From Pipra filicauda (lineage: Eukaryota > Chordata > Aves > Passeriformes > Pipridae), in assembly GCF_003945595.2 (NCBI RefSeq), contig NW_024104118.1, positions 744,001 through 808,000 of the forward strand: 64,000 bases of DNA. The letters are read 5' to 3'. Of the stretch, positions 50,461 through 62,985 are shown in pieces. How positions within the stretch are numbered: position 1 is the stretch's first letter; each line of letters starts with the position of its first letter. Both the position numbers and the translations under genes were made by a program. Below the pieces are notes generated by a model. It worked only from the letters and a program-made list of their open reading frames with translations, searched no databases and was not told where the DNA came from.

Positions 50461-52639
50461 CAACTTCTGGGCTACTTGGGACAGAGACAAGGAGCTTGGA
50501 AATGAGTTCCTCTTGCCTAAAGTAAGCAAGGTCCCTGGAAAAGAGAGATGGGTCCAGGGATCTGAACAACTAGCTGGCACTGGAGGCCACGTGCCTCTCT
50601 GAAAACACAGGCAGTCATTTGATGCCTGAGAGATCTTTTCTCTGCTGCCACAGGCCAGCTCGGAGCTGGTTGTATGCAGGACCTGGTGTTCATGGTAGGC
50701 TTTGCTGACAGTCAGGGGAAAGGCTGCAAACTCTCAGCTCTGCTTCTGCCAGGAGACAACTTGGGGATGATGGAGGAGCCAGGGTCCAGCAGCTGGAGAT
50801 CTGTGCCCATCCATGAAAGCCAGGCTTGTCTAACCCACCACCCTGCCCATACCAGCAGGTTCTTCACCAGGGCAAACAACCTCGTGTGTGTTGTACTGGT
50901 TATGAGTCTCCCTGCCTCCAGCCCTCCCTGCCATCCTCCCTGGCACTGCTTCAACGTATCTTTGAGAGATGCATCGTTGCCAGACAACACCAACCCCAAG
51001 GAAACAGTCCCAAAAACGTGAGCAGCCCTGGCAGCTGGGGAAGCACCAGGCACACAGCAGCTGCAGAGTTTCTGAGATAATACCGTGCACAGTTTTGGAT
51101 CCATAAAAAAATGCAAAGCTTTTTGACCCAATTCAAGATTGAACAAAAACAACAAACCCAGACCCATTTATTTAATCCTCCAAGGTTTCTGGAGGCTCAG
51201 AGCAACTTTCTAGGAGCAAGGAATTCCCGCCGCGTCTATCCTCTGCACTCACCGCTCATTATTCTTAGCATGGAAATTTTTCCTACCATTTCCAGGAGGT
51301 GCTTTGAGCTGTTTTCAGCTCAAAATGTTCTGTGCAGTGAATCCAGATTGGACTTGGTAGGCAAGGATAACAGGAGGCTGCAAGCAGGAACAAAAATCCC
51401 TCACGACACACATACAGCATAAAGGCACCTCCAGACTCGAAGAGTTTACCACCTTCAGCCCACACCTTGCAGACTTCTTCTGAGCTTTACTGGTCAAGTT
51501 TTATTGAATTTAGCAGTGTGGGTCAGTGCAGGATCAGGGTGTGTGAGGGACACGTACATCTGGGAGCTTGGGAGTGCTGCAGGACACGGCAGGCACCCAC
51601 TCACCTCCCCCCTGCCTCGGCGCATCCGAGCAGATCAAACACAAACCCACAAGGGGGTTCTTCTCCGAAAACACTGTCATGGCTATTCCAGAAACAAAGG
51701 ACAATTACAAGGGAAGACGCCTCCCTCTGCCTGGGGGAAATCAGATTGCTGCTTTCATATTTGGGCTGTGTCCTACCCATGTGCTGGGAGCCGGCGTGTT
51801 CCAACTCAGCGTGGCCGCAGCACAGGATGGATGGCTTGCCCATGGCACAGCTTGGGGCTTGGACAAGTCCCCAGCCCTCTCACAGGGAATGAGGTGCAGG
51901 AGAAGGACCTACAGGGATTTCACAGCAGGCTCAGCCAGGGACAGACACAGAGATGTCTGGGGCAGACTAGGATGAAGGCAAGGGAAATTGTTTATAAAAG
52001 CGATGGATTTATCTTTCCAATTCTTACCTCTCGCCCCTAAAATGCAGGTTTCAACCCAAAGACATACAGGTCAAATTTGGAGACAAACCTCAGAAAAAGA
52101 AATGAAAATGAAAATTTTAGACCTGACTTGTTTTTCCTAGACATTTCTGAAAGAGAGCACTTTTCACTGAGGAAGCAAGCCAGCATGCACAAACAAGAAG
52201 CAAAATGAAATGACCCCAAACAAATCAAATGGATTTTCATGGTTTGTTTCTTCCTCGGGGTGTGTGTGAAGAGAAAGGGATCACTGTCAGTCTCCTAGAG
52301 ACATTATTTTAACTGTTCTACTTCAGACACCACATTGAAAAACTGAATTATTCAGAGCTCTAATTGCAGCTCCGAGGAGCACTTCCCTTCCTTGTGCACC
52401 ATCCTGGTGCACAAACTGCCCACATCCAGGACACAAACTGGTGTTTTTCTCCTGCTTTCCCAAGGGATACAGGCTCTACCCACACCCAGAGATCATCGGG
52501 TGCATATTCCCAACAGCACATCACCCTGGGGGAAGAGGGTTTTACAGACAAACGTGTGCGAGTCCGTACATGCGCAAATGAACTTAGTGGGATGGAAGGA
52601 AGCACAAGAAATAATGAATCCCCCTGCACTCACTAAGTC

Positions 52640-52760
52640 CAAACAAATAGACTGAACTGGGAGCCTGATTTGCATTGGTTTGATTGAAGATGTAATTTGC
52701 CACTGGATAAATATGGCTGCATCCAAATCAAACCTTTAGTCCCTCAGATGTTATAACTCT
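52640..52760. promoter_or_regulatory. Octamer-bearing island (candidate enhancer)
   Basis: An exact ATTTGCAT (reverse octamer) at 52668-52675 is followed by GGTTTGATTGAAGATG, GTAATTTGCC and GATAAATATGG words. Confidence 0.3.
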
Positions 52761-54389
52761 TTCCTCTCTTCCCTCAGGGCTTGCCAACCTTTAAGGCTGA
52801 CCAAGGGTGATGCATTACAAGAAGGAATGGACTTAAATAAGATAAGGGCAAGAATAGATATAAGTAAAGACTTTCCATAAGGAAGAAGGAGATGTTTAAA
52901 AACACCTTAGAGAAAAGGTGCCATCACTAGAATGATCACAGCCAGTCCAGCCCCACATCCCTCACAGAAGATTATGGAGGTAATCACAGACAGAGCTCGC
53001 TCTACATTCCAAGGGGCTGGGGCTCTGTTTTCCCAGCAGCCTCCTGCTCAGAGCACTTTATATCTACCAGAGCTCCCCTTGGTCTGTCCCATGGGTCCCC
53101 GTCAGCGTAGGCAGCTCTCCTGGCACCACCACGTCACCATGGTTGCCCAAAGCAAGGTACATGACATCATATCCTCGGGGCAGGTGGGGGACATGCCGGT
53201 CTCAGTAAGCACACATTGCTAGGATGGGCCTCTGATAGAAACCTGAGCCCAAATTTAATGCTATCCAAATTGGGAAGCATTTCCCAGAGCTTTTCAGGAA
53301 CTCAGAGCCTTGGCCCTGCTGTCTCTGCCCCAGTAAAGCCTGGTGAGGTTCAGAGCTTTCCTCCTCTGCTTGTGTCTCCCTGGCTTATCACAGACACTGT
53401 GCTGCTGGAATTGACACTTGGATGCCTTCCTCAGGCTATCGCTGACTGGGTGAACCTGCTCCCCATCACAGACCCGCTACATGCTGAGCTCCCTCACTTG
53501 TTCTTTCCTCCCAATACCATATTTATGAGATCCCTCCAAGGTCTCTGTCAATCTCTCGGGCAGCCTTGGCCACACAGCAGCTACCAGAGCAGTGAGGATC
53601 CTGCCAGCCTCTCAGGCAGGCAGCAGAGGGGAACCAGGGCCCAGCAAGAACAGATTGACTGGGGGGCAGAGGAGGACATAGCCCCCATCCTCAGTAGCCT
53701 CATCTCAAGGGACACCATGGTCCTTCCCCTCTGCCTGCCCCCACAACCCACAGCTCAGCTGCATCCAGGTGTCAGGTAGGACAGTGCCGAGCAGAGAAGA
53801 CACAAGCCAGTGCAAGAGAAAGAAGAATTACAGCACAAACATGAAAAATTTGGCATTATAGCTGGGAAGGAAGTTACTTGCATGTTACTGAGCAGCTCTT
53901 GGCTTTGCCCTGTGCCTGAAGCCCTGGAACTCACAGCCATACACCAGGAACGAGCATCTCCTGGGCATGAATTCTACCCCCACACAGGCCTCACTGCTCC
54001 AACTGCAGCTTCCCAGTGCAGAGCATCCCTGGGAAGAGCAAGGATGCTCACAGCCTCAATTTATGTGAGGGAAATCCATCACAAGGCATGAAAGCCTTTC
54101 ATTCAGGACAATTTGTTGCAGGAGTTATAAACTGAGGTGCTGGGAAGCCAACTGTCAGACCAGGAGCGCTGCAGATTGGCAAGGCAGAGAGGACTGCCCC
54201 TGCCAAAGAGCAACTTAATAAACATTCATTGGGTAGGTGGGGCTGTAAACAGCACATCTGCTCCCAAGCTGGGCAGGGGAAAGTGAAGGGGGCAGGAGTA
54301 GGCAGCCTTGTCCCTGGGTGCTGTTTGTAGCCTGGAGTCATCACTCAAAAGCAAGGACCATGGCGCAGGCAACGCCAAGGCCAGAGGAA

Positions 54390-54560
54390 GGGAGAGAGAT
54401 TGATTATCCCATAAATCAATCGCCGGGCACTGATTACAAAATAAACCACCAGGGCAAAGGTCAAGTGCTTTGTTTTATCACCCAGCCCACAAGATTTATT
54501 TACCACTTGGGCCATCAGTCCCTCTTGCCATCTATTACAGGGAGCTGCAGCTCTCCCTTC
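54390..54560. promoter_or_regulatory. AT-rich island with GATTGAT inverted repeat
   Basis: GATTGAT at 54398-54404 and its reverse complement ATCAATC at 54415-54421 flank TATCCCATAA. A CAAAGGTCAAG nuclear-receptor-like half site and AAGATTTATTTACC follow. Confidence 0.3.
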
Positions 54561-55794
54561 CCACCTTCGGGCATGGCTTTTGCCTACGGACGCAACCAGC
54601 ACAGACCTGCAGGCAGCAGCACAGGGCTTCAGAATCAGATCCAGCTGCTGGGACCAGGCAGGTACAGGCACTGATCCTGTAGGACCTACAGAACCACATC
54701 CATAACTCTGGGAAAGGTGACAGCCAGGCAGGACAGCCCTGCTGCAGGCAGCAGTGGTGGCTGAGGGTGTTCACCAAGTCCTCCATCCCCACCAGCCTGC
54801 CTGGAAGCTGATCAGATCTCCACAGGGAAGGTCAGAGGGACATGGTCTCCTCTGCAAAGAGCCACGAGGCCTGGCTGGGTCCACCATGAAGAGATTCCCA
54901 CAGCCACTGGCCTCAGGGTGCACTTGTCATTTCTTTCTGAGCTCCAGGAACGACCAAACCCTTTGAGAGGATCAGCGACTTCCCAGCAGGGAAGCAGGGC
55001 CTCACTCCAAATCAGATCTGTACCCGGCCAAGCTTTCTATGCCCACTCCTACCATCTGAGTTCTGCATCCTTACAGGGAGAGCTGCAGAGATCATCTCAC
55101 AGCACTCAACTGGAATTCAGCCTAAAAAACTTTATTTTTTCCCCCCTTCCCTTTCTAACTTTATATTTTAAACACAGGCAGCAATAAGAGAAATTCCTGG
55201 CAGTATTGTTCATCTGTTTCCCATAAGCTGCTTGTCACTGACCACGAAAAGATTTTTCAGTCTGGCTCCCAAAATATAAAAAACCTAAAATGGACATTTT
55301 TGAGTCCTTTGCAACAACCGAAGGAGAATAACGTCAGAGCCGTATGATGTGTGTGCGTGTGTACTCAGAGGGTGGCAAAGAAATATCACAGGGAGGAGGA
55401 GAGGTGCCAGCCCGTGTGCCGTGGGCAGGGCGCCTTCTGCCTGCCTCCGACCGCACGGCCCGGGCGCTGCTGGGTGGGCTGCGAGTGCAGACAGCCTGGG
55501 CCAGGGCTGCTTCCACTTATGGATGTTCCCATGGACCATGAGGCTGTTACCCCATCCCCCTGCACCACGGTACTCTGCCAAAATGGCTGCTGCAGTTGGC
55601 ACTTGCCTAGGAGTTTATTTTTCTTTCCAAAGCACTGAATGTTTCAACTCCTATTTTAACCCATCTGCCAGCAGAGAGTGGAGGCTCCAGCTCGTGGGCC
55701 CAGCCACACGTTCCCACAATGTGCACAGGACACCCCCATGCAGAGGGACACCACTGCACAGAGGGGACAGCTGAGGTGATGAATTGCAACACAT

Positions 55795-55920
55795 AAAATC
55801 ACAGACTGGTTTGGGTTGTAAAAGACCTTAAACACCACCTCGTTCCAACCCCCCACCTTCCACTAGACCAGGTTGCTCCAAGCCCTGTCCAGCCTGGCCT
55901 TGAACACTTCCATGCTCCAA
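55795..55920 (-). mobile_element. CR1 LINE 3' tail fragment
   Basis: Read on the plus strand it shows the reverse complement of a CR1 tail: AAATCACAGACTGGTTTGGG, then ACCTTAAACACCACC, TTCCAACCCCCC, ACTAGACCAGGTTGCTCCAA, and GGCCTTGAACACTTCCATG. The element lies on the minus strand and keeps only its last ~125 bases. Confidence 0.85.
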
Positions 55921-57069
55921 GACTGGTGTAAGTCAGTGCTGTCACTAGAAAAACTTCTGTGATTTACCCTTGCTGGGGATAGTCCCCACAGGCACCTTGT
56001 GCCCCAGGGTAGGATTCATTCATCTTTTTTAGGGCAGCTTGTGGCCCTACCAGTCACTGCTCTACTCCTGCCACCCTCTCAATAAGGTCAAACACCACTC
56101 AACCTCAGTTGTCTCCAGCTTGAAAACACAGGGCACCCTCTTCCCCAAGAGGCAAAGCCCTCGTCCCTGCCTCTCTGAACTGTATCAAAAATATTCCCAG
56201 CCCTCCAGGACAACTCTGTGTCTCAGCAGAATTCGAAAAACACAAGGACCCACGGTTGCTCCACTGGTCCCTGCTTCCCTGAGGAAGGCAGCACTCCATG
56301 GGAGAAGTCCCACCATTGGAGAGATGGGCATCTCTACCAGTAGCTGTGTTGATCTCAGGAATTATGTTCCCCCCTCCACGGGTGGGCTCCTCAGAGGATG
56401 GTGCTCATCTCCAGAGCTCCATTCTCATCCACAACCACCACCTTGACCTTGGTGGGGAAGGGTGTGATGGGCAGCCAGCCCCTCCTGCGCTCTTCCAAGG
56501 AACTCGATGGCAAAAATACATTATTCCAAGCATTTGGAGGCTTTTGCAAATCCCTTGAAGTCAACAGTATATTACTTTAAGGGCTTGGTATGCCTGCTCC
56601 TCTCCTGCAGGGGCTCTGACCTGCACACACATCAATCTCTCCTATCACTTGGCCTGGCTCTGTGTTTTGGACGATGGTAACAAACCAAGGTCGGAGCCAG
56701 GCAGTTACATTCCCCATCCTTCCCTCCACTCCTCCTGGCAGATTTAGAAGTTCACATTTAATCTGAAAGAGGGAAGATGGAGAGGAGCCTCAGCAGCTGC
56801 AGTTTCTGTAAATGTCAGGCTAGGAAGGAGATCTTAGCAAGCCTTAATACACTATGCAAATCCTCAGAGCATGACCGTGTGCTACCAGGGCTTTTTATTC
56901 CCCTCCGTGGTAATCAGAGAGACAGGGATTAAAAAGGGGAGTCACCACACAACTAGCCACTCCTTCTGCTTCACCAACCACTGTTTAAAGACCATATTGG
57001 GACATATGGGCCTAAGGGTCCGTAAAGACCTCCAGGCAGAGGTGGGTGCTCTCCTGAAGGGTGCTAGCC

Positions 57070-57553
57070 AAAGAATTTTACGTGCCTAAAGCTATTAGAA
57101 AGTGTCCAAAGGAGGGCTACAAAGATGGTGAAGGGTCTAGAGGTGAAGCCATACGAGGAGTGGCTGAGGTCACTGGGTTTGTCCAGCCTGGAAAAGAAGA
57201 GACTGAGGTTAGACCTCATCAGGGTTTGCAGCTTCCACACAAGGGCAGCAGAGGGGAAGGCACTGATCTCTGCTCTCTGTGACCATAGACAGGACCCAAG
57301 GGAACAGCTGGAGCTGTGTCAGGGAAGGTTTAGGCTGGATATTAGGAAAAGGTTTTTCACCCAGAGGGTGGTCAGGCACTGCAATGGGTTCCCCAGGGCA
57401 GTGGTCACAGCCCCGAGCCTGCCAGAGCTCAAGGAGTGTTTGGACAATGCTCTCAGGCACGTGGTGGGATTGTTGGGATGTCCTATTCAGGGCCAGGAGC
57501 TGGACTTCAGTGATCCTTGTGGGTGCCTTCCCACTCAGGATATCCTATGATTC
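57070..57553 (+). mobile_element. CR1 LINE 3' fragment
   Basis: The sequence follows the 3' part of avian CR1 elements in sense orientation. Words in order are GAGGGCTACAAAGATGGTGA, a CAGCCTGGAAAAGAAGAGAC segment, GGTTTAGGCTGGATATTAGG, TTCCCCAGGGCAGTGG, and a tail reading GATCCTTGTGGGTGCC and ending TATCCTATGATTC. Only the 3' end is present (5' truncation is usual for CR1), and no reverse-transcriptase domain remains. Similarity may begin a little earlier, near 57000. The subfamily (perhaps CR1-J type) cannot be settled by eye. Confidence 0.85.
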
Positions 57554-57731
57554 CCTACTTTGGAATATGTTTGGTGTATGTGCAAGGGGATGAGAGACAC
57601 GTGCATGCACTTGTCATGTGCGTGGCTGAAAGTGAGACTGTGCTCCATGGAGACAGGATGAGCAGGAGGCACTGCATGGTGTCTGGGTGTGCAGTTCTGT
57701 GCTCCTCTTTTTACAACTGCATGTTTACATC

Positions 57732-57757
57732 TTTTTTTTTTTTTTTTTCTCCTTTAC

Positions 57758-57790
<33 letters not shown>
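57732..57790. repeat. Paired poly-T tracts
   Basis: A run of 17 T at 57732-57748 and one of 28 T at 57763-57790 are separated by CTCCTTTACATGCC. Each is preceded by a TTTACAT word, so the pair may be a local duplication. The length makes assembly or sequencing error possible. Confidence 0.9.
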
Positions 57791-57793
<3 letters not shown>

Positions 57794-58140
57794 GCATCAG
57801 GAAAGCTCCATCACTTTCCTTTTCTGTAATGATGTTGACCTGATTAAAATTTTTATTGGATTTTACAAAATAATTTCATACATACTGTTCCCTGGAGCAC
57901 TGTGAAGTGGAGGGAAGGGGGGGGAGAGAGAAAGAGAGGAGAAGAGTATATTAAGAATGAGGTGAAAAAGGAAAATATTTTATTTTACGCTGAAATAATG
58001 TTTCATGAATGAATAATAGATTAGAAATCTCACTCTTCTTTCTTCTAAATTTAAATAGTGCTCTTACAAGTGCCCCTGAAACATGTAGGCATGAAAAAGT
58101 CACCACTTGAGCATTTCAATTGCCTATTTCAATAGCAGCT
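57791..58140. promoter_or_regulatory. AT-rich block after the poly-T tracts
   Basis: Contains GATTAAAATTTTTATTGG, ACAAAATAATTTCATAC, a purine tract at about 57905-57948 and GAAATAATGTTTCATG. It could be a regulatory element or the body of an old minus-strand insertion ending in the poly-T. Neither is shown. Confidence 0.2.
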
Positions 58141-60312
58141 TTGCTTTCCAGCAGCTTCCAACCCTTTTCCCCATGTCTCAGCAGTAAGCAAGCCATGGTT
58201 AATGGGTTGCCAAGGCCTCAGAGATGAGCAAGAGCACAAGGACAGACCTCAGCCCTCCTGGCTGTCCATGGCACTGTCATCAGTCAGCCCAGAGCAGCCC
58301 CTGCAGTCTGACTCCTGCTTTAACTTGGTTCTTTAATACAAGACCAAACTGGGTGGAGGGACCACACTGTCCCTCTCCTTTGGGAATGATGATGTGGGGT
58401 TGGTCCCAGGGACTCCTAAGAAATTCTCATTGATGAAGCCACAAAGACAGGCCACAAACAGGGCGTTGTGGAGGTCCACACACCAGGCTCTTGGTTCCTA
58501 TTCCCAGACCCTGGATGAGCCTGATGTGCCCCAGGGGAGCTCATGGAGCAGGGCAGACCTCTGGGAAGCCTGAGGCAGATGAACCACAAGTGACAAAGGA
58601 GGGTTTGAAAGTGGTGCTCTTTTGCTACTGTTTTCCTTCCTTGTGAAGGCAATGCCCTAAACAATAATGTTTTAGTTTCCCAGTTCCACTTCCATATATT
58701 TAAATTAGATTGCAAGCCCCTGTCCCAGGGACTAACTGCTGCCTTCCAGAGGAAGGCAGGCACTCCTGCAACAGGCAGCTTTGCGTCCTGGGTCCCAGTG
58801 CAATAAAATAATCACCAAAAAAATGCTTTTCATGGAGCTCAACATTTTTGCTTCAGGTGTCCTTTCAGGAGTACCCCCACAGGGCTGGCTTGCTTGGGAA
58901 TTTAGTTTCCCTGGTGGCTGCTTATGAAATAAATATTTCAATGCTGCATCAATGGTTCAACAGAACCCCCCCTCCAGGGGCAATAAGTCTCTGAGCTGAA
59001 TCTGATGCCAGTTGAGTGAATGAAACCAAGTGAGGGCTAAAGCACGTTACTCTGTGGGCACCGCTCGCAGCCAGCAGCTGAGACCATCTGCTGGTTCCTT
59101 GCTCTCTAGGTGGTTTTCAAGGTCACATTTCTAGAGGTATTAAGGTTGTCTGGGTAACCTTTAATATATGTTTTGGAATGAGTCTGTGGGGCAAAGGTTG
59201 AATTTTTTCCCAGCATCGTGTTCTCTAGCAATTGCTGTTTGACATTTCCCCAGAGGTTTTAGTTTTATCCTTGCAGGGAGTGTTCAGATAAGCTCCAGGT
59301 CAGGCCACCTCTGCAGTCCCCTAAATTCTGCCCTCCTGCCACTTGCCTGCCTGGGACAGGACTGCTGTTTTACACAGCATTCTCTGTATGGTACAGGGAA
59401 CAGTGCAAAGTGTCACCTCACCTCAAAACACAGGCAAAGCACCTGACCCCCAGCAGTACTGAGTGCCACACCTGGGATTTTGGAGGGCTCTGCACTCTGC
59501 CCTCAGAGCACCATCCCTCCTGCTCCTGCCATCTCCCACTGCACCACTGTCCTAAGGGACACATCCATGTGATTTCAGGATGTATCTGTCACCCACTACA
59601 TCTTAATCCTGACTTCAACCCCTCTGCGTTACTCCATTCCCACCTGAGTCCCTCCTGGGCAAAGGTTGGGGGCCAACCACGGTATGTGCAGGCTCTCAGC
59701 AAGCTGCCCCAGCCGAGAGGCTGGCAGAGCAGAGATCTGGCAGCACTGAAAAGTATCTTGCAGAAGAAAGGGATTTGCAGTGTAGCAAATAGGTAACTGA
59801 TAAATACTACAGCAAGAAAAGTCCAAGCCCTGGATAAAGATGGCTTATGGTGTGAAGCTGTGCCCATTGTCCAAGAAATGGAGGGCACCTGTCACCACTG
59901 TTACACTGCCCCACACTCAGCACAAACCCCTCATTCATCCCTGAGTGACTTTTATTTTGAGTTAAAGACAGTGACAAAGAAAAGAAGACTATAATGCCTC
60001 TCCAAGAGGCAAAGCACAGCAATTCATCACACAGTCTGAGTGGAGTGAGACACAAAATGGCAGCAGCTCCTGCAAGCAGGCAGAGCCAGCTCCTGCCTGC
60101 AACTCCTGCCTCTGTGCTGCACAGTTTCTTTAGCCCTGGCTCAGGAAGGGGACAAGAAATTAGAGACATAAATTCCTACTCTGTGATGGGCAAAAAGACA
60201 AGCCCACAGGCTCTAACCAAATCTGGATCTTTCTGGAATTCAGGTGTTAACCTATAGAATGATGACTAACACTCTCCAAATATGCACATTTTACTCTCCC
60301 CAGTTTGTGAGG

Positions 60313-60346
60313 AGATAGAAGGCAGATAGAAGGCAGGAGATAGAAG
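60313..60346. repeat. 11-bp AGATAGAAGGC repeat
   Basis: Two perfect adjacent units at 60313-60323 and 60324-60334 are followed by a degenerate third unit (AGGAGATAGAAG). Confidence 0.9.
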
Positions 60347-62940
60347 TCCCTCTCTACCAGGTGACCAGATCATGCATAACACACAGCTCTAGGAATCTCA
60401 TCCATGATCTGAAGGCCTGCTTCCAGACTTCACAGCTTCATCTCCTCCCCTGGGAGCTCCTGGGAAGCCTCCAGCTTTGAAGCTCACATCCACATATCAG
60501 CAGCCCTCCATCCAGGCTCCCTGGAGCGCCTGCCTAGCAGCCAAGGGCAGTCACCAGCTCACTGGCCACTGACTTGGCTCGTGTGTTGTCCCTAAATCAC
60601 ACATGCAGATGGGTTTAAACACATCAATTGATTTCCTAACCTCACATCTCCCTGTGAGCAGGGGCTGGAACAGCCATGTTACACAGGGACAAACAGGAGA
60701 GGCATGGATTTGGGAACTGCTCCCAGACCAGTAAGGAGGGACAGGTCAACATCAGCTCCCACCAACCCATGCCATCAAAAGCCAACTCTTACGGGCAGGG
60801 ATTTGGCAGCCAGTGTGTAAAAAGAGCCTGTAGCCCACATCACAAAATACCATCATCACAAGTTGCATCTCTTGGCCTCCACCAAGGCAGCAGCACATTA
60901 ACTGGATCCCTCGGCACACAGGGAAGCTTGTGCTGTTGTTGCTGCTTCACCCTGGATAACAAGGGTTTTAATCTCAGGTTTGTCAACTTAGCACCTTGCC
61001 AGAACTAGGACTCATTTTTAGTATTAAAAAATAATGCATATTTATCAAACCCAGTCAGGCAGCAGGGGGGGGGAACAGCTGGCAGCAGCCTCCCTCTCCC
61101 CATCTGACATGTGCTTGCCATTTTTCGCAGTTTCAACAGCTCTCCAGCTCTAGTCCTTATAATTACGATGAAAAACCCCTCACACTCAACCATAGTGCCT
61201 CGCAGCCAAGATGCCAATATGTTTCCACATAAAAGCCTCGTTCCAAAAAACCCAAAATTTCTCAGAGTCTCTGCTTTATTCCCATCCTCCCTTACATCAT
61301 TGTATTCACATGGTGTTCAATTATTTACAAGCATACAAAACACTCCAGCTTGGATTCTCAACTGGTATTAATCAGTGAAGTGCCAGCTAAATCAACGGAG
61401 CTACAAAGATTTGCTCCAGAGAAGGATCTATCCTGCTGTCCCTGAAGACCCCTTCTTCCCTTCACAGCACACACTGGGAAGGAGAGGATAAAACACAGCT
61501 TTGGTTGCAGTTTTTTTAATTCCCTAAGTTTTACACACACATTAACACACGTTAATGCCCACGAAGACCTGCTCCCCACTGCTGACCTACTTTCCATTCA
61601 CGTGCATTCAACACACTGGTCTCCCATGGCAGCCCCAGGTATCCCTGGAAGCAGCCATCCACACCTTACCCAGAGCCCTGTGACAACACCAAGAGCCCTG
61701 TGCATGGGGCAGGCCCCTGGCTGTTAGGAGAACATGCTCAAATTAATTACAGCTAAGGCTTTCAGATTATTCAGCCAGGCCTGATGCTTCCTTGGACTGG
61801 TGCAGCATCATCTGTCTCCAGTCTGTTCCCTTCCCATGGCAGCACTTCCAAAGAGGCCCAAAGGGAGAGACTGGTAAGCACAGAGGGCTCACAGGCAGGA
61901 TGCTCTCCAGTGGTGGTTGATCATTTCTAGCTTTCCAGACTCCATCATTTTAATTCAATGAGACCAAGAGAGCCCAAATCACAGATCAGAGAGGCCAATT
62001 CATTGGGATAGGCATAGGATATTCCTCTATAGCTGTGGGACAATCTTCAATCAAATGAAGCTTTTTAGGGTGGATAAATCTCCACAGACAACTAAGCCTT
62101 CCACAAGACCAGGGCCAGCCCAACCAGTCCTTCAGTAAGTCTCTTTATCATGACTTTGTGATCATACAAAAAGTAGAAACTGACTTTTGAAGGACACTTT
62201 GTTATTTACACCTTCACTTTGAATCAGAAAGTGAGGAATCCATGAGAATATAATATGAGCATAAAGAAAAGGTCTAGTCCCTTGAGAGCACAGACAGACT
62301 GGAGAACCCAGAACCCTGGGGCACTGGGCACCTCATTAGAAGATAGGAGTTTAATTGTACTCCTATTACCATCCCTAGTTCACAAACTGGGGCCTCTCCA
62401 TTCAAAAGCAGAAGGCCAAGGAAGTGCAGGAGACAGACACCAGGCTGGGTCTCACTGCACTGAACACAGCTTACTCATCCCTCGTGTACCAGCACCACAG
62501 CAGAGAGATGTCACAACGCCTTCATCATGACTGGAATCATAATATCCATGATTCACATGGAACGCTTTTTATACAAAGCATCAAGATAAAAATAAAACGA
62601 AGAGGGAAAAACTTAACAAGAAACTTGTTTCGTTCCCTACAAGATGGATAAACCAAGACGAATGTAAACAGCTCAATTTGACCCAAATATTTTTTCGTTG
62701 CTGGGTAACCCCACAAAAAAAATGTTGTTATCTCACTAGCATCTGTGGAGATTAGATGGAAGGGAACTTTAAACAAACATTCACTGTCATCCCTTGTTTG
62801 AGGAATTTCAGCCTGGACACAACTCTTGGGACCGCTGCTCTTGCAGCACCTCAATCCCTTTCCAGAGGGAGCAAACAGCTGAGGAGGGCAGGAAGCATCT
62901 GTAATATCTCCAACACATGGACATGCTGTTGACATGAAGG

Positions 62941-62985
62941 TTTACATGGAACATTTGGGTTTACATGAAACATTTGGGTTTACAG
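62941..62985. repeat. 19-bp tandem repeat, 2.4 units
   Basis: TTTACATGGAACATTTGGG at 62941-62959 and TTTACATGAAACATTTGGG at 62960-62978 are followed by TTTACAG. One base differs between the two full copies. Confidence 0.95.

Larger units (their letters stand above)
35711..57000. other. Non-coding 3' flank of LINGO1, proximal part
   Basis: No exon of a neighbouring gene is recognised on either strand. The stretch contains two minus-strand CR1 tails, a long pyrimidine-rich block (38985-39400), a few short tandem repeats and AT-rich islands, listed separately. Between them the sequence is ordinary GC-rich non-coding DNA in which I see nothing further. Confidence 0.6.

Noticed and set aside
57125..57550. 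141-codon plus-strand frame with a KRLRLDLIRVC-like peptide
   Set aside because: It lies wholly within the CR1 3' fragment, which is non-coding or relic sequence.
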